This document shows positions 12,701 through 27,700 of a stretch of DNA of 64,000 nt, piece after piece. A program made the translations under genes and the position numbers. The notes beneath the pieces were generated by a model. That model was not told the DNA's origin, did no database searches, and saw only the letters and a list, made by a program, of their open reading frames with translations. The DNA is from Ciona savignyi (taxonomy: Eukaryota > Chordata > Ascidiacea > Phlebobranchia > Cionidae), in contig CH002478.1 in the NCBI GenBank assembly GCA_000149265.1, positions 381,797 to 445,796 on the forward strand, given 5' to 3'. Position 1 is the first letter of the stretch; every line of letters begins with the position of its first letter.

Positions 12701-15700
12701 TTACAGAAACAATGTGACATGCTGCTTTGCTGACCAAAAAACGGTCGCTGTTCTTCAAGTCGGTGACCCACCGGCTTGGTTCGAAATCGAGTTGGAAGCT
12801 CTTGTGTGCACTGAACGTGAAGTGATCAGCATGCAGTGTGAGCTATCTCGACCCAACGTTGATGTGGAGTGGATGAGAGATGGCAAACTTCTACAACAAA
12901 GTAACAGAATGCAGTTTATCTCTGAAGGCGTTGTCAGAAAGATCGAAGTGGCAGAAGTCACGATGGAAGAAAGTGGCGATTATACTGTTCGGGTCAAGGA
13001 CACAGACACGACCACAACAGCCCATCTTACAGTTAACGGTAACTAGAAGATCTTAAAATGTATAAATTCGTTTATTGTGGCATCTCTAAACGATATGTAT
13101 TTTATTAGAAATTGCTCCTGGAATCTTATCGGAGCCAGATGATGTCCACTGCTGCGTCGGTGACGACATAACGTTCACTTGTGGAATCACAAAGACCCGC
13201 TACAATGTCTCTTGGTCATTGAATGGTGTTGAAATCACAGATACAATGATCAAGGATAACAAAAATCGATTTTCCGTATCTAAAACTGACGGAGGGTTAA
13301 CGCACACCTTGACGGTCAAACAAGCTATGCTTATTGACTGCGGTGAGGTTAAAGCAATCTGCGAAGGTGTTGCTTCAACACGTTCTGCAACATTGACGGT
13401 GGTGCCAATCATTTTTGAAATTCCCCCAAAAGACGTAGTAACTTGTGCTACACAAACTGCTACTTTTGTTGGGACGACTAACAAAGCCGGTGCAAAGGTA
13501 CAATATTTCTTTAATCTATCGCAATTAAGCTTAATGTATTTTTTTCTTCATGAATATTTCTGATAAAGGTTACATGGACACGAGATGGCAAAGTGCTCGT
13601 TGAAGGACCGTCCGTTTCAATGAGGAACGACGGGTGCGTAAATTACCTGGAGATCAAAGACTGCACTTTACGAGACGACCACGCGCTCATCACAGCACAA
13701 GTATGTCATGAAAACCCTTCCAGTTCACTTGTAAACTATGAGTTTATTTCCTTTGTGCATATGCTCTTACATCACTAATCCACAGGTTGCCGAGTGCGCG
13801 GTCACAGTCAGGCTATTGGTTAACGACTTACCAGCAAGATTCGCTGTGGATAAAATGGACGATGTTACGGCCGAAGAAGGTTCCCGTGCTTGTATTGCTG
13901 TTGACCTTACACAACAAGGTGGTCGTGTGCAATGGTTGGTAGAGGGCAAGCCAATTATACCAGATAACAGAACACAACTTGTAGCAACGGGAGTGACCAG
14001 AACTTTGGTTATTCTGGATTGCAAACGCGGGTCAGATGAGGTAAACCAATCAAGAGAATTACTTTTTGTTTAGGTTAGATTCTGTAAAACATTTATGTTA
14101 AAATGTTTGATTTTCAGCGAACATACACATGCCGATGCGCCGGTGAGGAACTGACTGCTAAACTGATAGTTACTGAAGCACCGTTGAGGTTTGAGAAACG
14201 ATTGTGGGATCATGATTTCGAACCTTCCAAAACATGCGTCCTGGAATGTAAGCTGAATAAACCATTTGCAAATGTGGTTTGGACAGTCGACGCCAGAGTC
14301 ATTAAAACTGACCGCAGACACACAATCAAAGTGTCGGAAAACGTAAGTACTAAATTTTTACTTCCGTGCAGTCAGTAACCATTGAATGATGAACCTTGCA
14401 GGATACTAAACACACTTTGTGGATCACTGAATTCTCGGAAGCCGACCGCGGCCGATACACTGCTACATGCTCGGGCACAGCGGTTGAGACCACTGCTATT
14501 ATTGACGTTGCTGTTGCACCTGTTTTGGAAATTGACGTTGATGACGTAACCATGAAAGCTGATGTTTTGTCTGAAGTTGTTGCTAAGTTCAAGGCTATGC
14601 CCAAACCGACTATAACTTGGATGAAGGTAACTATAATATTAATTTGTTTGGTGTCAATGGACAGATTTCTTAAACACGCATTCGTTAGGAAAAGGGAGAT
14701 TCATTGGTGGCGATTTCGGACGAGAGTGTTATTATAAATCATGACGACACAAAACTTCGTTTCCGAAAGCCAACAATCAACAATTCGGGCCGTTATAAGA
14801 TTGTGGCTAAAAACAAATACGGAGAAGATAGCGCCTACATTACAGTAACAGTGATTGGTAAGCGGGAGTTTAGTTATTTCTACCCCTTCAAAGCGCATAA
14901 CAGATTATAAGTTTATTTATTTTTTCCAGACCGTCCACAGCCGCCAGTTTGTCTTACTGTGAGCAATGTAACAGCAAAAAGTGCTGTTTTAACATGGGAA
15001 GAACCAGAGGAAGATGGCGGCTCACCGATCGTCAGTTTTCTCGTAGAGAAGCGAGATGTAAAACGCAAGATGTGGCAAACTGTCAGCGATGAAGTTGAAG
15101 ATACTGAAATTACTGTAAGTGTTCACATCGTGTAGGAGCTTCAATATTATTCGAAAATTACGCTATCTTACACTAATTTTGTGTATACATCCGTAGGTTC
15201 AAAAACTTGTCGAGGGAAACACATATTTGTTCCGTGTTTCATGCGAGAACAAAGTTGGACTTTCACAACCGGCCGAAATCTCAAATCCAGTACTTGCAAA
15301 GTCGCAATTCGGTATGTATTTATATGATTGATTTTATACCAAGATATACAATACATTGATTACATAGAATTATCGGAAGCGCCGCAAAGTGTGATATTAT
15401 CTGAAGTACGACGGGATCACGCCATTGTGTCGTGGAAGGCACCAAGCTTCAATGGTGGATCACCGATCACTTTATATATAGTTGAACTTCGAGACAAACT
15501 CCACACAACGTAAGTTCATGTTATCCCATATTTCTTTTGAAGAAACAACTAATATCTGTTAATAACGCTTGCTCTCTGTTAAGGTGGACTCGATGTGGCG
15601 TTATCGAAGCAGACATCTTGCAATGCGCAGTAAGTGAGCCAGAAATAACAGCAGGAAAGGAATACGTGTTTCGTGTGTTTGCTGAAACAGCTGCCGGATC

Positions 15701-18700
15701 CGGAAAACCAAGTGTACCAACACCATTGACAAAGTTGGAAGATCCAATTGGTACTTTATTGTTTTCTTTGATCAATGTACACTTACTTACTATATATTTA
15801 AAATTACAGTTTTGCCTTCTTCGCCGCTTAACCTTCGTTACGAAAACTGCACAAAATCGTCCATCGAATTGTGCTGGGAGACCCCGATGAGTGATGGTGG
15901 TGCACCAATCACTGGATACGTCATTGAAGTTTGTGACAAATCTGAAGACGAAGGTTTATGGACCGCCGAAGGATTCATTGACAAAGTGACTGGTCTGCAC
16001 TTTGTTGTGTGTGGCCTCGAGGAATCGCACGAATATTCGTACAGAATTCGAGCGGTGAATAAGGTTGGGGAAGGAAAACCATCGGATGCTACACCGTTTG
16101 TGCTGGCTAAGGATGAAACAAGTATGATCGCTATATTTTTTTATCCTTTAAACACATGCCAACAGTTACCACATTTTCAGAAATGCCCGCTTATGATATT
16201 GCCGACGACAAGCGTGAGATAGTTGTCGTTGAACCGGAACCGATCCGAATTTCAGTTCCAATCTCAGGATTACCAGCGCCCACGATAACTTGGGTCAGAA
16301 ATCGCGATGGACAGGTTTTGTGCCACAGCGAGGATCGTGTTAAAATTGATTCTGGATCGACGTATGCTAATGTGGCGATATTGCCAAGCAACCGCCAGCA
16401 AGATTCCGGGGAATATAAATTGGTTCTACAAAACAACCAAGGAACCATTGAATGTGATTTTAATGTCACGGTTTACAGTAAGTTTACTACCAGAACTGTG
16501 GTTTTGTTATTGTTGTAAAGTAAATTACTAATCAAGTACTTCTTGCAGGTGAATTCATTTTCATTTTCATTCATTTTCAATTCGTGTCATTTTTATCTTG
16601 GTTATTATTCTCATTTCATTCATTGTCATTTTTTCCAATTATCTGTAGGCAAGCCTGGCGAAATCCGAAGTCTTAATATTGCTGAAGTAACCAGTACAAG
16701 TTGTTATTTGACTTGGGAGGCCCCAGAAGACGATGGTGGCTCGGAAATTATTACTTACATCGTTGAAAGGAACGAGAAAAACAGAAAATCATGGACTAAG
16801 GTATGTAAATGTTACTTCGTCGCACAGAGACATGTGAATATGTATTTTTTTAAACTGAATTGTTTAAAGATGAGAGGATCTTCTGAGGCCGCTGAATGCA
16901 GCGTGTCGGATATGAAAAAGGGCAAAGTTTACCGTTATCGAGTATGCGCTGAGAACCGACACGGTAAAGGTCCTTACACGGAGTTGCCGGACACAGTTGT
17001 GGCTGAAGACCCGCCAAGAGTTCCTGATGCGCCAAGAAACTTGGGCTATTCAAATGTGAAAAAGGATTCTATTCAGCTAAATTGGTCGATGCCTGTTTTT
17101 GACGGCGGCGCAGCTATTACCGGTTAGTTCTTTTAAAATGGTTTAAAATATTTACATGTTCTGTAATGTTTTACTTTTGCTTGAAGGATACACCATTGAG
17201 AAACGACCGGAAGGCGACGAAGAGGCGCGTTTTGTAGCTGACAATCAAATTCCACACCGAGAATTGAAATATTCTGTTAAAAACTTGCCGACTGATTCAC
17301 TTTGGTGTTTCCGAGTGAAAGCCGTAAATCGTTTGGGGCCAGGAGACACCTGCGAACCAACGGAACCAATTCTAATCCAATCTGACGAAGGTAGTAAATT
17401 AGAAATATATTAACTTATTTTGGTATTAGTAAGATGTTAATGTTTTTTTTAACAACTATTATTTCAGCGGCACCAACGGTACAACTTGACGCCAACGTTG
17501 TAGACGGAGTGTCAGTTAAAGCTGGATCTATGATTGAGATTCCTGCCATAGTTGCTGGTCGTCCGTTCCCGACTGCTAGGTGGAGCAGAGACGAAGTCAT
17601 TCTTTTCCCAGATCAGCGAGTTTCCATTGACCTTGTGGATAATGTGTCTACTCTACGTTTGCTTATGGTAAATTAGTTGATAATTGCAACCACACATTAC
17701 TAGATTCTTTCATATCCATATTTATATTAGGCGAAACGCGAGGACTCTGGAGATTACACTGTTTTAGCTCAAAATCAACACGGAAAGGCATCAATCAACT
17801 GTTCAGTGCAAGTAATGGACAAGCCGGGAAAACCAGCATCAGTTGGTATGTCATTTTCCTCGAAAGTTTTTCAGTATGTTATCACCATCAATTTATCATA
17901 TTTCGTTTTCATAGATATTGAGGATATTACAAAGAATTCATGCACTGTTGTATGGACTCCGCCATCCGACAACGGCGGAACTGGGATATTGTTAGATACA
18001 CAATCGAAAAGCGGGAAACTAAGAGAACACGTTTGGACTAAATTAAGCGGAACTGTAAAAGCAGATGAACGTCGATTTGAGGTGACCAAACTTATTGAAG
18101 GACGGGAATATGAATTCCAGGTATGTAGTATTGACATCTGTGGTTGTGCGTTTGTGAAATGAGACTTGTATTTCTGATCTTAGGTTACCGCTGAGAATCA
18201 GATTGGCTGTGGTGAGCCGCAAACGAGCATGTCAATTGTGGCTAAATATCCATTCGGACCACCAGTTGCTCCTGATGCTCCTGAATGTAGGAGCGTAACA
18301 CAGGATGCAATGACAGTGACCTGGACCGAACCGCCTGTTGTCGATGCTGGTGCAGTGACTGGGTACTACCTTGAAATGTGCGTAAAAGGAAGCCAAAATT
18401 GGATGAAACTCCAGAAGAGGCCATTTGATGCCGACTGCTTGTCATACAGAGTTACTGGACTTACAAAGGGCAAGACATATGTTTTCAGGTATGTGATAGT
18501 TATCCACAAATCGACTAGAAAGGTAATACACGGAACTATAACCACTTTTGTACAGGGTGTCTGCTGAGAACGTTGCTGGCTGTAGTCCAGCAAGCGTGCC
18601 CAGTGATGGTACCTTAGCCCGCGACCCGATTAAACCACCAAGCAAGCCTGGGAAACCAAATGTGATGGAGGTAAATTTCAAGCAATTGTCTGTTTTACTC

Positions 18701-21700
18701 TTTTCTTATATAACTTAAATCTAAATTACGTAATATTTGTTAGATTACAAAGAGCACATGCCGTTTGCGATGGCGAAAGCCAGAAAGTGACGGCGGTGAA
18801 GCAGTTTCAAATTACGTCATCCAACTTCGCAAGAAACAGGTTGATTCTGAAGCTTGGGAAGAAGATTTTGTCCCTTGGGAATTAAATGTACCGGATGTAG
18901 AACACGTTGTTGTCGATTTGGTACCGAACACATTCGAATATTGTTTCAGGTTCGTAAGACGAAATGTTAGGACGAGATCGATTTTTCATACACTGTAACG
19001 TTTTTGCTTTTGCAGAATTGTTGCCTCAAATAGTGCGGGCAATTCAGAGCCTGGTGAAGATTCTGAAACCGTAATTTGCAAACCAGTATTGAAAACACCA
19101 AGCGCCCCACGTGACCTCAAATCTGCGGGTACAACAAAGACAAGCATTACGCTTCAATGGGTAAGGCCAGATGATGACGGTGGCAGCCGAATCAAGGGAT
19201 ATGTTCTTGAAAAGCGTGAACTAAGACGACAGACATGGCAACCGCTAGAAAAGGTGCGTATAACTCAAATACAAACTTACCTGTTTCTTAAATGATACAA
19301 ATTCACCAAATTTTTAATAGGAATTGGACAGCGAGTCTTACCTCATTGAGGACCTGAAAGACGGTGGTTCATACGAGTTCAGAGTGGCTGCATTTAACGA
19401 AATTGGTGTCAGCGGCTGGACACAATCTGAACCAATTGCAGCAGTCAGCATGTTCAGTGCACCAGAACAAGCTCGGTCGTTGAAGATCGATGAGCTGATT
19501 AGACACCACGTCGTTCTTACCTGGAAGGAACCAGTTTTTGACGGCGGAGCGCCTGTTACAAGCTACACTGTTGAAAAGCGAGAGAAACTCGCTCAGCGAT
19601 GGGTAAACGTCGGAAAAACTGAGAAGGCAGATTGCACGATCAAAGTGAGTATAAATTTAGTTACATTTAAGTCCATTTCTTCTTCTTAAATAATGTAATA
19701 TTATTTCTTTAGGTACGAGATGTGAAAGAAGGAACTGAATGTCAATTTAGAGTTTTGGCAGAAAACGAAGCTGGGCTTGGAAAACCAAGTGAACCAACTG
19801 AAATTGTCACCATCGAGGACCCTAAATGTATGTCAGAACTATTCACTTCTTTTTATGCATTTTTTAAACCTGACTAAGTTTAAAAACCATGATAGGATCG
19901 CTACTGGCCCGATGGTCTAGCGGTTAAGTGCGTCGCCTTTCAATCGAAAGGTTGCAGGTGCGAAACTGGTTGCTAGCTAGTCGGTTGTGTCCTTGGGCAA
20001 GGCACTTTACGGACATTGCCCTAACCCAGCGAATTAATGGGTTCTACCAAATTGAAGGAACGTGTCTATCATATACAACACACTGCAATAGCTCCGGTAA
20101 CCCGACGATGGGCGCGAGGTGATCTGACGATTGCCCGTGTGATAACCCCTGGGGTTTTCCCATTCACGGGGATAAACATGAATATCCTATCCTATCCTAC
20201 TAACATTTTGTTAATATAGATTTGCCAAATGTTTCGGTTTTGTTCTATTCGTCTCCACGACTTAAGGCACAAGACCGTATTTGTTTGACCGTATTACAGA
20301 TTTTCAGTATTTTAATTGTTTTATTACATAGCTCCCCCTACTGAACCGCTGGACTTGAAACATGTTACGACAAGCCATACATCAGCAACTTTGGCATGGA
20401 CACTGCCTGCACTAAACGGTGGACTTGACATCACGGGATATTACATTGAACGGTGCCTTGAAGGTGGCGAAGATTGGGTTCGTTGCAACGCTGCTCCGTT
20501 CAAACATACGCAAGGAGAGGTATGCAAGTTCGAAGCATTTATTATTTTTGTTCCACTGACTAAATCACTTTGATCCAGGTAACCGGGCTTCGGGAAGGAA
20601 GAGCTTATATTTTCCGTGCCTTTGCCATGAACGAAGCTGGAGTAAGCGAAGCAAGTAAACCAACGGATAGTATAGTTGCCAAACAGCCAGATGGTAAGTG
20701 TCATTTTTCATTGTTTCGATTCTAGCATTTAAATAAAAATTACTGATTTATTTTGTCTGTCTAGCTGCACCTACTATGAATATGATGCAAAGCGACATTG
20801 TTCTTGTGGCCGGAGAAAAACTGCGCGTTCGCGTGCCGTTTACTGGGTCACCATTACCAAATATAGAATGGACACGGGACGAGAAAGCCATTAAGGATTA
20901 CATCAAGGTAACATTTTAAAAATAAACTAAAAATCGCCATTAAATGACCTTATGCCCTAGGTATCGGTGGATAATAATTGCGCTGTGCTTTTCATCCCTG
21001 CCACGGTGCGCGAAGATGGCGGACGATACACACTTACTTTGGAAAACAAAAGTGAGAAAATAACAGGATGGTGCCACGTCACTGTACTTGGTAAGTTTTA
21101 ATTGATGATTTGGAAATTCTCTGTTTTCTTCAGTTTACAAATTTCGTTTCATAGACCGACCAGGAGTACCGACAGACTTTGCAGCGAGCGAAATAACAAG
21201 ATCGACATGCCAACTTACCTGGAAAGAACCGCAAGATGATGGTGGATCCGAGATTTTGTTCTATTCTCTTGAAAGACGAGAGGCCGGCAGAAAAACGTGG
21301 ACATTGGTGGTTGCCGATGTGCGCAAGCCCACATGGAAAGTGACAGAATTGATTCATAGAAATGAATACAACTTCAGAGTCACCGCACACAACAAAGTTG
21401 GCGCTGGAAAGCCGGTTGAACTGGCAAGTGATATTATGGCCGTTGACCCGTTATCTGCGCCAACAGCACCAGAAGAACTCACGTATTCGGAACCCAAAGC
21501 AAAGTCAATTATTTTGTCATGGAAACGACCTACAAGCGACGGAGGATGTGCAATCACAGGATACATTGTTGAAATGAAAGCAAGTGATGAAGATCGATGG
21601 AATGTGGTTGTTCGTGACCACGAGTCCACATCAGTTAAGGTCCTGGGACAAACGGAGGGTAAAGAGTACACTTATCGAGTCGCTGCTGTTAACAGAATTG

Positions 21701-24700
21701 GCATTGGTCAACGAAGCGAGACACCTGACTTGATTGTGGCTAAAGATCCCCTTGCAGCCCCTAGCATTGAAATTCCACAAATCATTCGAAAGGGGTTGGA
21801 AACAAGAGCTGGTAAAGAATTATTGATCGAAGCAACATATACTGGGGTACCGAAGCCTGTTATCACATGGATTCAACAAGATATAGTGGACAGGACTGTT
21901 GAAGAGGACAAAGCCAGATCATCGACTCTCACGGCATCCGATGGAATCACCAAATACAGCGTACCTGGAGCCAAGAGATCAGACAAAGGAACGTACTTGA
22001 TTACAGCTGAAAACGATCAAGGAAAAGCAACAGCTTCAGTTGTTGTAAATGTGCTTGATGTTCCATCGCCATGTAAAGGACCGTGGTCATTTGAAGATGG
22101 AACAAATGAAGCAGTTACATTGCGCTGGAAGATTCCAGAAGATGACGGTGGCTCTGACATAATTAACTACGTAGTTGACATGAAAGAATCCAACAAGAAA
22201 GTTTGGACAAAATTATCTACCACTCTGCAATCTTCGAAGTACCGAGCAACTAAACTTGTGGAGAACAAAGAATACATTTTCAGAGTATGTGCTGAAAACA
22301 AGATGGGAAAAAGTCCTTGGATTGAAGCAGCTCCATATGTCGCCAAATTGCCGTTCGATCCACCAGCAGCACCTGAGAAACCTGTCGTTGTCGATGTCAC
22401 ACGAAAATCTATGACGGTTAAGTGGGCAGAACCGTACGATGGTGGCAGCACAATCACAGGATATTGTCTTGAAAGAAAAGACACCACAGCATCAAGATGG
22501 TCTCGTGCATCAAGGGAAATGATTAGAGCTGTTGAATACGTGGTTACCACGGGATTGACAGACGGACTAACTTATCAGTTCCGTGTCGCAGCCGAAAATG
22601 AAGCTGGTCAAAGCAAATTCAGTCAGCCAAGTGATTACAAAGTGTGTGAAGATCCAGTCTTTGCTCCGTCATCTCCAAGAAAACCAAGAGTGGAAGATAC
22701 TACAAGCAGTTCCATTACTTTGGCTTGGGATCGACCAGAAGGAGACGGTGGCGATGCCAAGCTAAAGTACATCATTGAACAACGATTATCTGATGGATCA
22801 TGGAGCCGATGTAATGACAAAGATCTGGATGCAACAACATTTAAAGTTGAAAATCTACAAGATGGAAATTTGTATTTGTTCCGAATCAAATCGATTAACC
22901 GAGGCGGCGAAAGCAGCCCTGCTTCATTACCAGAGGTAGCTGCACGTGACATGATTGACCTTCCGCACATCGAATTGGATGATAGTGTGATTACTGGAAT
23001 TACCGTCGTAGCCGGTAAGAAGTTCCTTATACCTGCGAAAGTCACTGGAAGGCCATACCCAGACATAACTTGGACCAAAGATGGAGAAGAGATATCGGAC
23101 AGGGTCGAAGTTAAAAATACGGATATTGGTTCACAGGCTTTGGTTAAAAGAAGCGTCCGATCCGATTGGGGCGAATACAAGATCACTGCAAAGAATTCCA
23201 GCGGAACGAAGAGCGCAACATGCCTTGTTGTCGTTCAAGATGTACCAGGAGCTATAAAAGAGCTGAAGACTGGCGCAGTAAGCAGGAATTGCATCACGCT
23301 TAAATGGCACGCACCAGAAGACAACGGTGGTATGCCGGTAAAGAAATATTATTTAGAGAAACGTGACATGTCTATGCGAGCATGGCTCAGTGTGGGCAGC
23401 ACCGACAAGTTCTCGATGGATGTTACCAACGTTCTTGAAGGAGCCACTTACTCTTTCCGAATTTCTGCCGAAAATGATCTTGGCAAAGGACCACTTACGG
23501 AATCGATTCCAGTATTATGTGCCGAACCACTAGTTGTTCCTGGCCGACCGGAAAATCTAAGAATTGAAGAAAAGAAAGACACATCTATTGCATTACACTG
23601 GGTCACCCCGCGATTCGATGGTGGCAGCAATATCAAAGGATACATCATTGAGAAACAAGCCGAGGGATCAGAAGAGTGGCTAAGCTGCAATACCAGACTT
23701 ATTGAAGACACGAAGTTTGTCGTCGACGATTTGGTAACTGGCCAAAAGTATGTACTTCGTGTCAAAGCAGTCAATAACGTTGGTGAAAGTCACCCTGCGC
23801 TTACACAGCTCACTGAGGTTAAAGAGCCGGAAGCCGAACCTACCATTAGTCTAGATGTTGGTGTTAGAGGTTCAATGCAAGTTCGTGCCGGAGCAAGTGT
23901 CCACCTTCCAGCAACTGTTCACGGAGTACCAGCTCCAGAAATTATTTGGACCAAGGATGAAGATGAGAAAATTGTCGATGGTGACCATCTGAAGATCATC
24001 AACCAAAAAAATACCTCGTCGATTTATATCGAAAAGTCAGTTCGTTGTGACAACGGTGTGTACACAATCACTGCCAGTAATGCACTTGGTTGCAAAACGG
24101 CAAGAGTCACAGTTTTGGTTCAAGATGTACCAGCTGCGCCTACAAACTTCAAGCCAACAAAAGTGACTGCTGAAAGCCTTTTGCTTACTTGGGAAGCGAT
24201 GTCAGATAATGGCGGTGCCGATCTCATGAACTACGTTGTTGAAAAACGCGAAGGAAAGAACAAAAACTGGACACAGATGAGCAGCACTGTTATTGATACC
24301 AAGTTTCGAGTGACCAAACTTACAGCTGGCATGGAATATCAATTCAGAGTTGCCGGCGAAAACAAGTTTGGTGTCGGACATTTTGCCGAGACTGAAAAGG
24401 TAATTGCCAAAAACCCGTATGACATACCTGGACCACCATATAAGCCAACAGTGATCGAAGTTACCAAAGAAAGTATGTTGGTCACATGGCAGCCACCATT
24501 TAGCGACGGGGGTGCAGAGATTGAAGGTTATTGGCTTGAGATGAAAGACAGTGATTCGCCAAGATGGAAGAAAGTAAGCCGCGCGCCCATCACTAAACCG
24601 CCGCTAGTTAACTGCGCATACAAAGTTTTGAAGCTTGTTGATGGTCTCGACTACAAGTTCAGAGCAAGTGCCGTTAATAAGGCTGGAATTGGACCAGTTA

Positions 24701-27700
24701 GTGAGGAATCTGACCCGGTAAAATCACAAGATCCAACTTTTGTTCCGGGTGCACCAGAGCAGTTGGAAATATCCGATATTACTGCTACAACCTTATCTCT
24801 GAGTTGGACAGCACCCCAAAACAACGGCGGTGCATCAATTCTTGGATACATCGTTGAATATCAAGATCAGGTCAAGTGCAATTGGACCAAGCTGTTAGTG
24901 GATGAAAAGGAATTGATTTTAGAAACATGTGCAACTATTCCAAACTTGACAACAAGACTTCGTTACCAATTCAGAGTGTCTGCAATTAACGCAGTGGGTC
25001 ACGGAGAACCTTGCGAAGCAACATCGTTCATTGAAATAAAAGACCAAATTGGTTAGTGTATTAACATAGGCTTAATATATTCTGCTTTACTAGATTCTAA
25101 CATTTCCCATTTTGTTCATAACAGAAGCCCCATCTATTACATTGGATGTTGGTATTCAAAATACATTGGAAGTACGTGCTGGCGCATCCATCAAGCTTGT
25201 CGCTACTATCAAGGCCAGGCCAACACCTGAGGTCGGTAACCCATAATATAAGTATTGTATTAAATACAATGAAATATATTTACGTTTGTTTTATAATTGC
25301 AGACGCGCTGGGAGAAAGATGAAAAATTGCCCTTACCAGGAACGGCAATGATAAAAAATACTGACACTTCATCCGAAGTTACGATAACCGATTGTGGAAG
25401 AGATGATAGTGGACGGTACACAATTGTGTCTAAAAATATTGGTGGCACACGAACTGCTTCATGTAAGGTGCTCGTTAAGGATACTCCTGGTGCACCATTA
25501 CCACTGGTTGTTTCCAATGTCACCAAACGAGGAGCTAAACTGTCATGGAAAACACCTTGCAATGACGGAGGTTCAAAGATCCAGACTTACATCGTTGAAA
25601 AACGACGTGCCGACGGACGAGGCTGGGTGAAATTGGATTCTTCCGTATCGGCAACGCAATTCAATGTTTTGGACCTTCTTGAAGACTTTGAATATTACTT
25701 CCGAGTTTGTGCAGTAAACTCTATTGGACAAGGAGTGTTTGCTGAAACTACCGAGCCTATCCTTGCACGTGATCCGACATCCATACCCGATCCACCAGCA
25801 CACTTGCGAGTCACTGGAGTTACTGGTACAAGTGTGTCATTAAAATGGAACGTACCACAGTTCCTTGGAAATCTCCCGATAAAGACCTATATTGTTGAAC
25901 GTCTTATCCGTAAGTATAAATATAAGTATATTGTATCAACTACACGAAAGATTATTTGATAGAAAATTAAGAACAAACCATGTCCATACAGGTGAGGAAA
26001 TTGTACAGACAAGCACCGTTGAAGTGGTACAAGTTACCCAGCAAAAGTCTGCAGACGCATCAGTCGTTCAGACGCAGTCATCAAGGATCCAAACCAAGGA
26101 CGAAAATTGGATAAGGTTTACTTGGTTTTAATTGTTATACTTTGTATTGTGTTAAATTCATCACAGTGTATTGTAAAAATTTATGGCATATGAAAATGTT
26201 TACCACAATTGTTAATTTTCAGTTGTAACCCCAACAAGCTAACCGACACGAATTACACGGTGACGGAATTAAACGAAGCAGACAAATATATTTTCCGTGT
26301 CTTGGTTGAAAACGAAGTCGGAATTAGCAGGCCATCTAACCATGTTGGACCAGTCACTTGCAAAGATGACCTTATCTATCCAACCATCGAAACAGTCGAG
26401 TTCAAAGAACTTGAAGAGAATTCAACTCTTGATCTTTTTGCAAAGTTTACAGGGAAACCTAAACCAGTAATTTCCTGGAAACTCCAAGAAGAGAATATTA
26501 AGAAATCAGACAGGTATGCGCACTATATTGTCTATAAGCATTTTATAGGTACAAAAAGAGCACACTTATATTTATAATTTTATTCACAGGTTATCTCTTG
26601 AAACTGATGAAAGTTCGACGAATTTGATAATTTCGAAATCTGTGCGAGCCGACACCGGTATATACCAAGTCGTAGCCAAAAATAACGCTGGAACATGCAC
26701 AAAAAATATTAAAGTCAATATTCTTGGTAAGTGATCGCAGTACCTGTGTGTTCACTTGAGCAGTCTCCCTAATAAAGTCCATTAAACTAATATTTTCATT
26801 TTTTTCAGGCAAACCGACCGTTCCCCAATTGCCCTTCACCTACAGTTCAGTGACTTCTTCAGAGATTACAGTGTCGTGGCTTCCACCGAAAGACGACGGA
26901 GGAAGTCGCATCACCAACTACACTGTTGAAAGACAGGAAGAAGACCGGGACTTCTGGCATTCAGTTGCTGAATGCAAGGATTTGAGCGCAACTGCTACAT
27001 CTCTAAAGAAGGGCAAGAATTACTTGTTCCGAGTCAAGTACGTGGTTGATACAATATAAAGGGGCAACATTTTTTTTAAATTTAACAAATTGTACTTTTA
27101 GGGCAACTAACAAATATGGATCAAGTACATGGACAGTAAGCGATGCTCCATGTGAGGCAAAGAATCAGTACGAGATTTCATCAGCTCCAGGACAGCCACA
27201 GGTAACAGGCGTATCCAGAGACGCAATGACCGTGTTTTGGGAAGTTCCTGAGAATGATGGAGGTGCTGTAATTTCAAAATACATTTTGGAGAAACGATCA
27301 CGCACCAAGAAGAAATGGAGCAAAGCCACCAGTGACGAAATCGGCGGAAATCAGTACAGAGTACGGGGTCTGCGTGAAGGACAAGAGTACATGTTCCGCG
27401 TTGCTGCTGTTAATGCTGCTGGACAAAGCGAGTTCTCGGCGCCCAGTGATTTGATCTTGGCAAGCGCTGTTGTATCGCCACCAGGACCACCATTCCCAAG
27501 CGTAAAGGACATTACGAAATCAGCAGTTTCTCTTGCCTGGAAGGTTCCAGACACCGATGGAGGATCGAAAATTAAAGGCTATCATGTTGAGATGCAGGAA
27601 GGTGATTCCGAAGAATGGATTAAAGCAACGAAACACGATCAGCGCTCGTGTGAATTTGTCGTCCCAGATCTACCACAAGGCAAGAAATATAATTTCAGAG

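Noticed and set aside
18731..18950. Cryptic Ig exon within the six-Fn run
   Set aside because: Translation of 18744-18949 is clearly Fn ([12 protein letters not shown] and FEYCFR), so no Ig is hidden there.
19906..19980. Functional tRNA gene
   Set aside because: The B box and acceptor stem are decayed, and the sequence runs on into a SINE core and tail, so it is a tRNA-derived retroelement.
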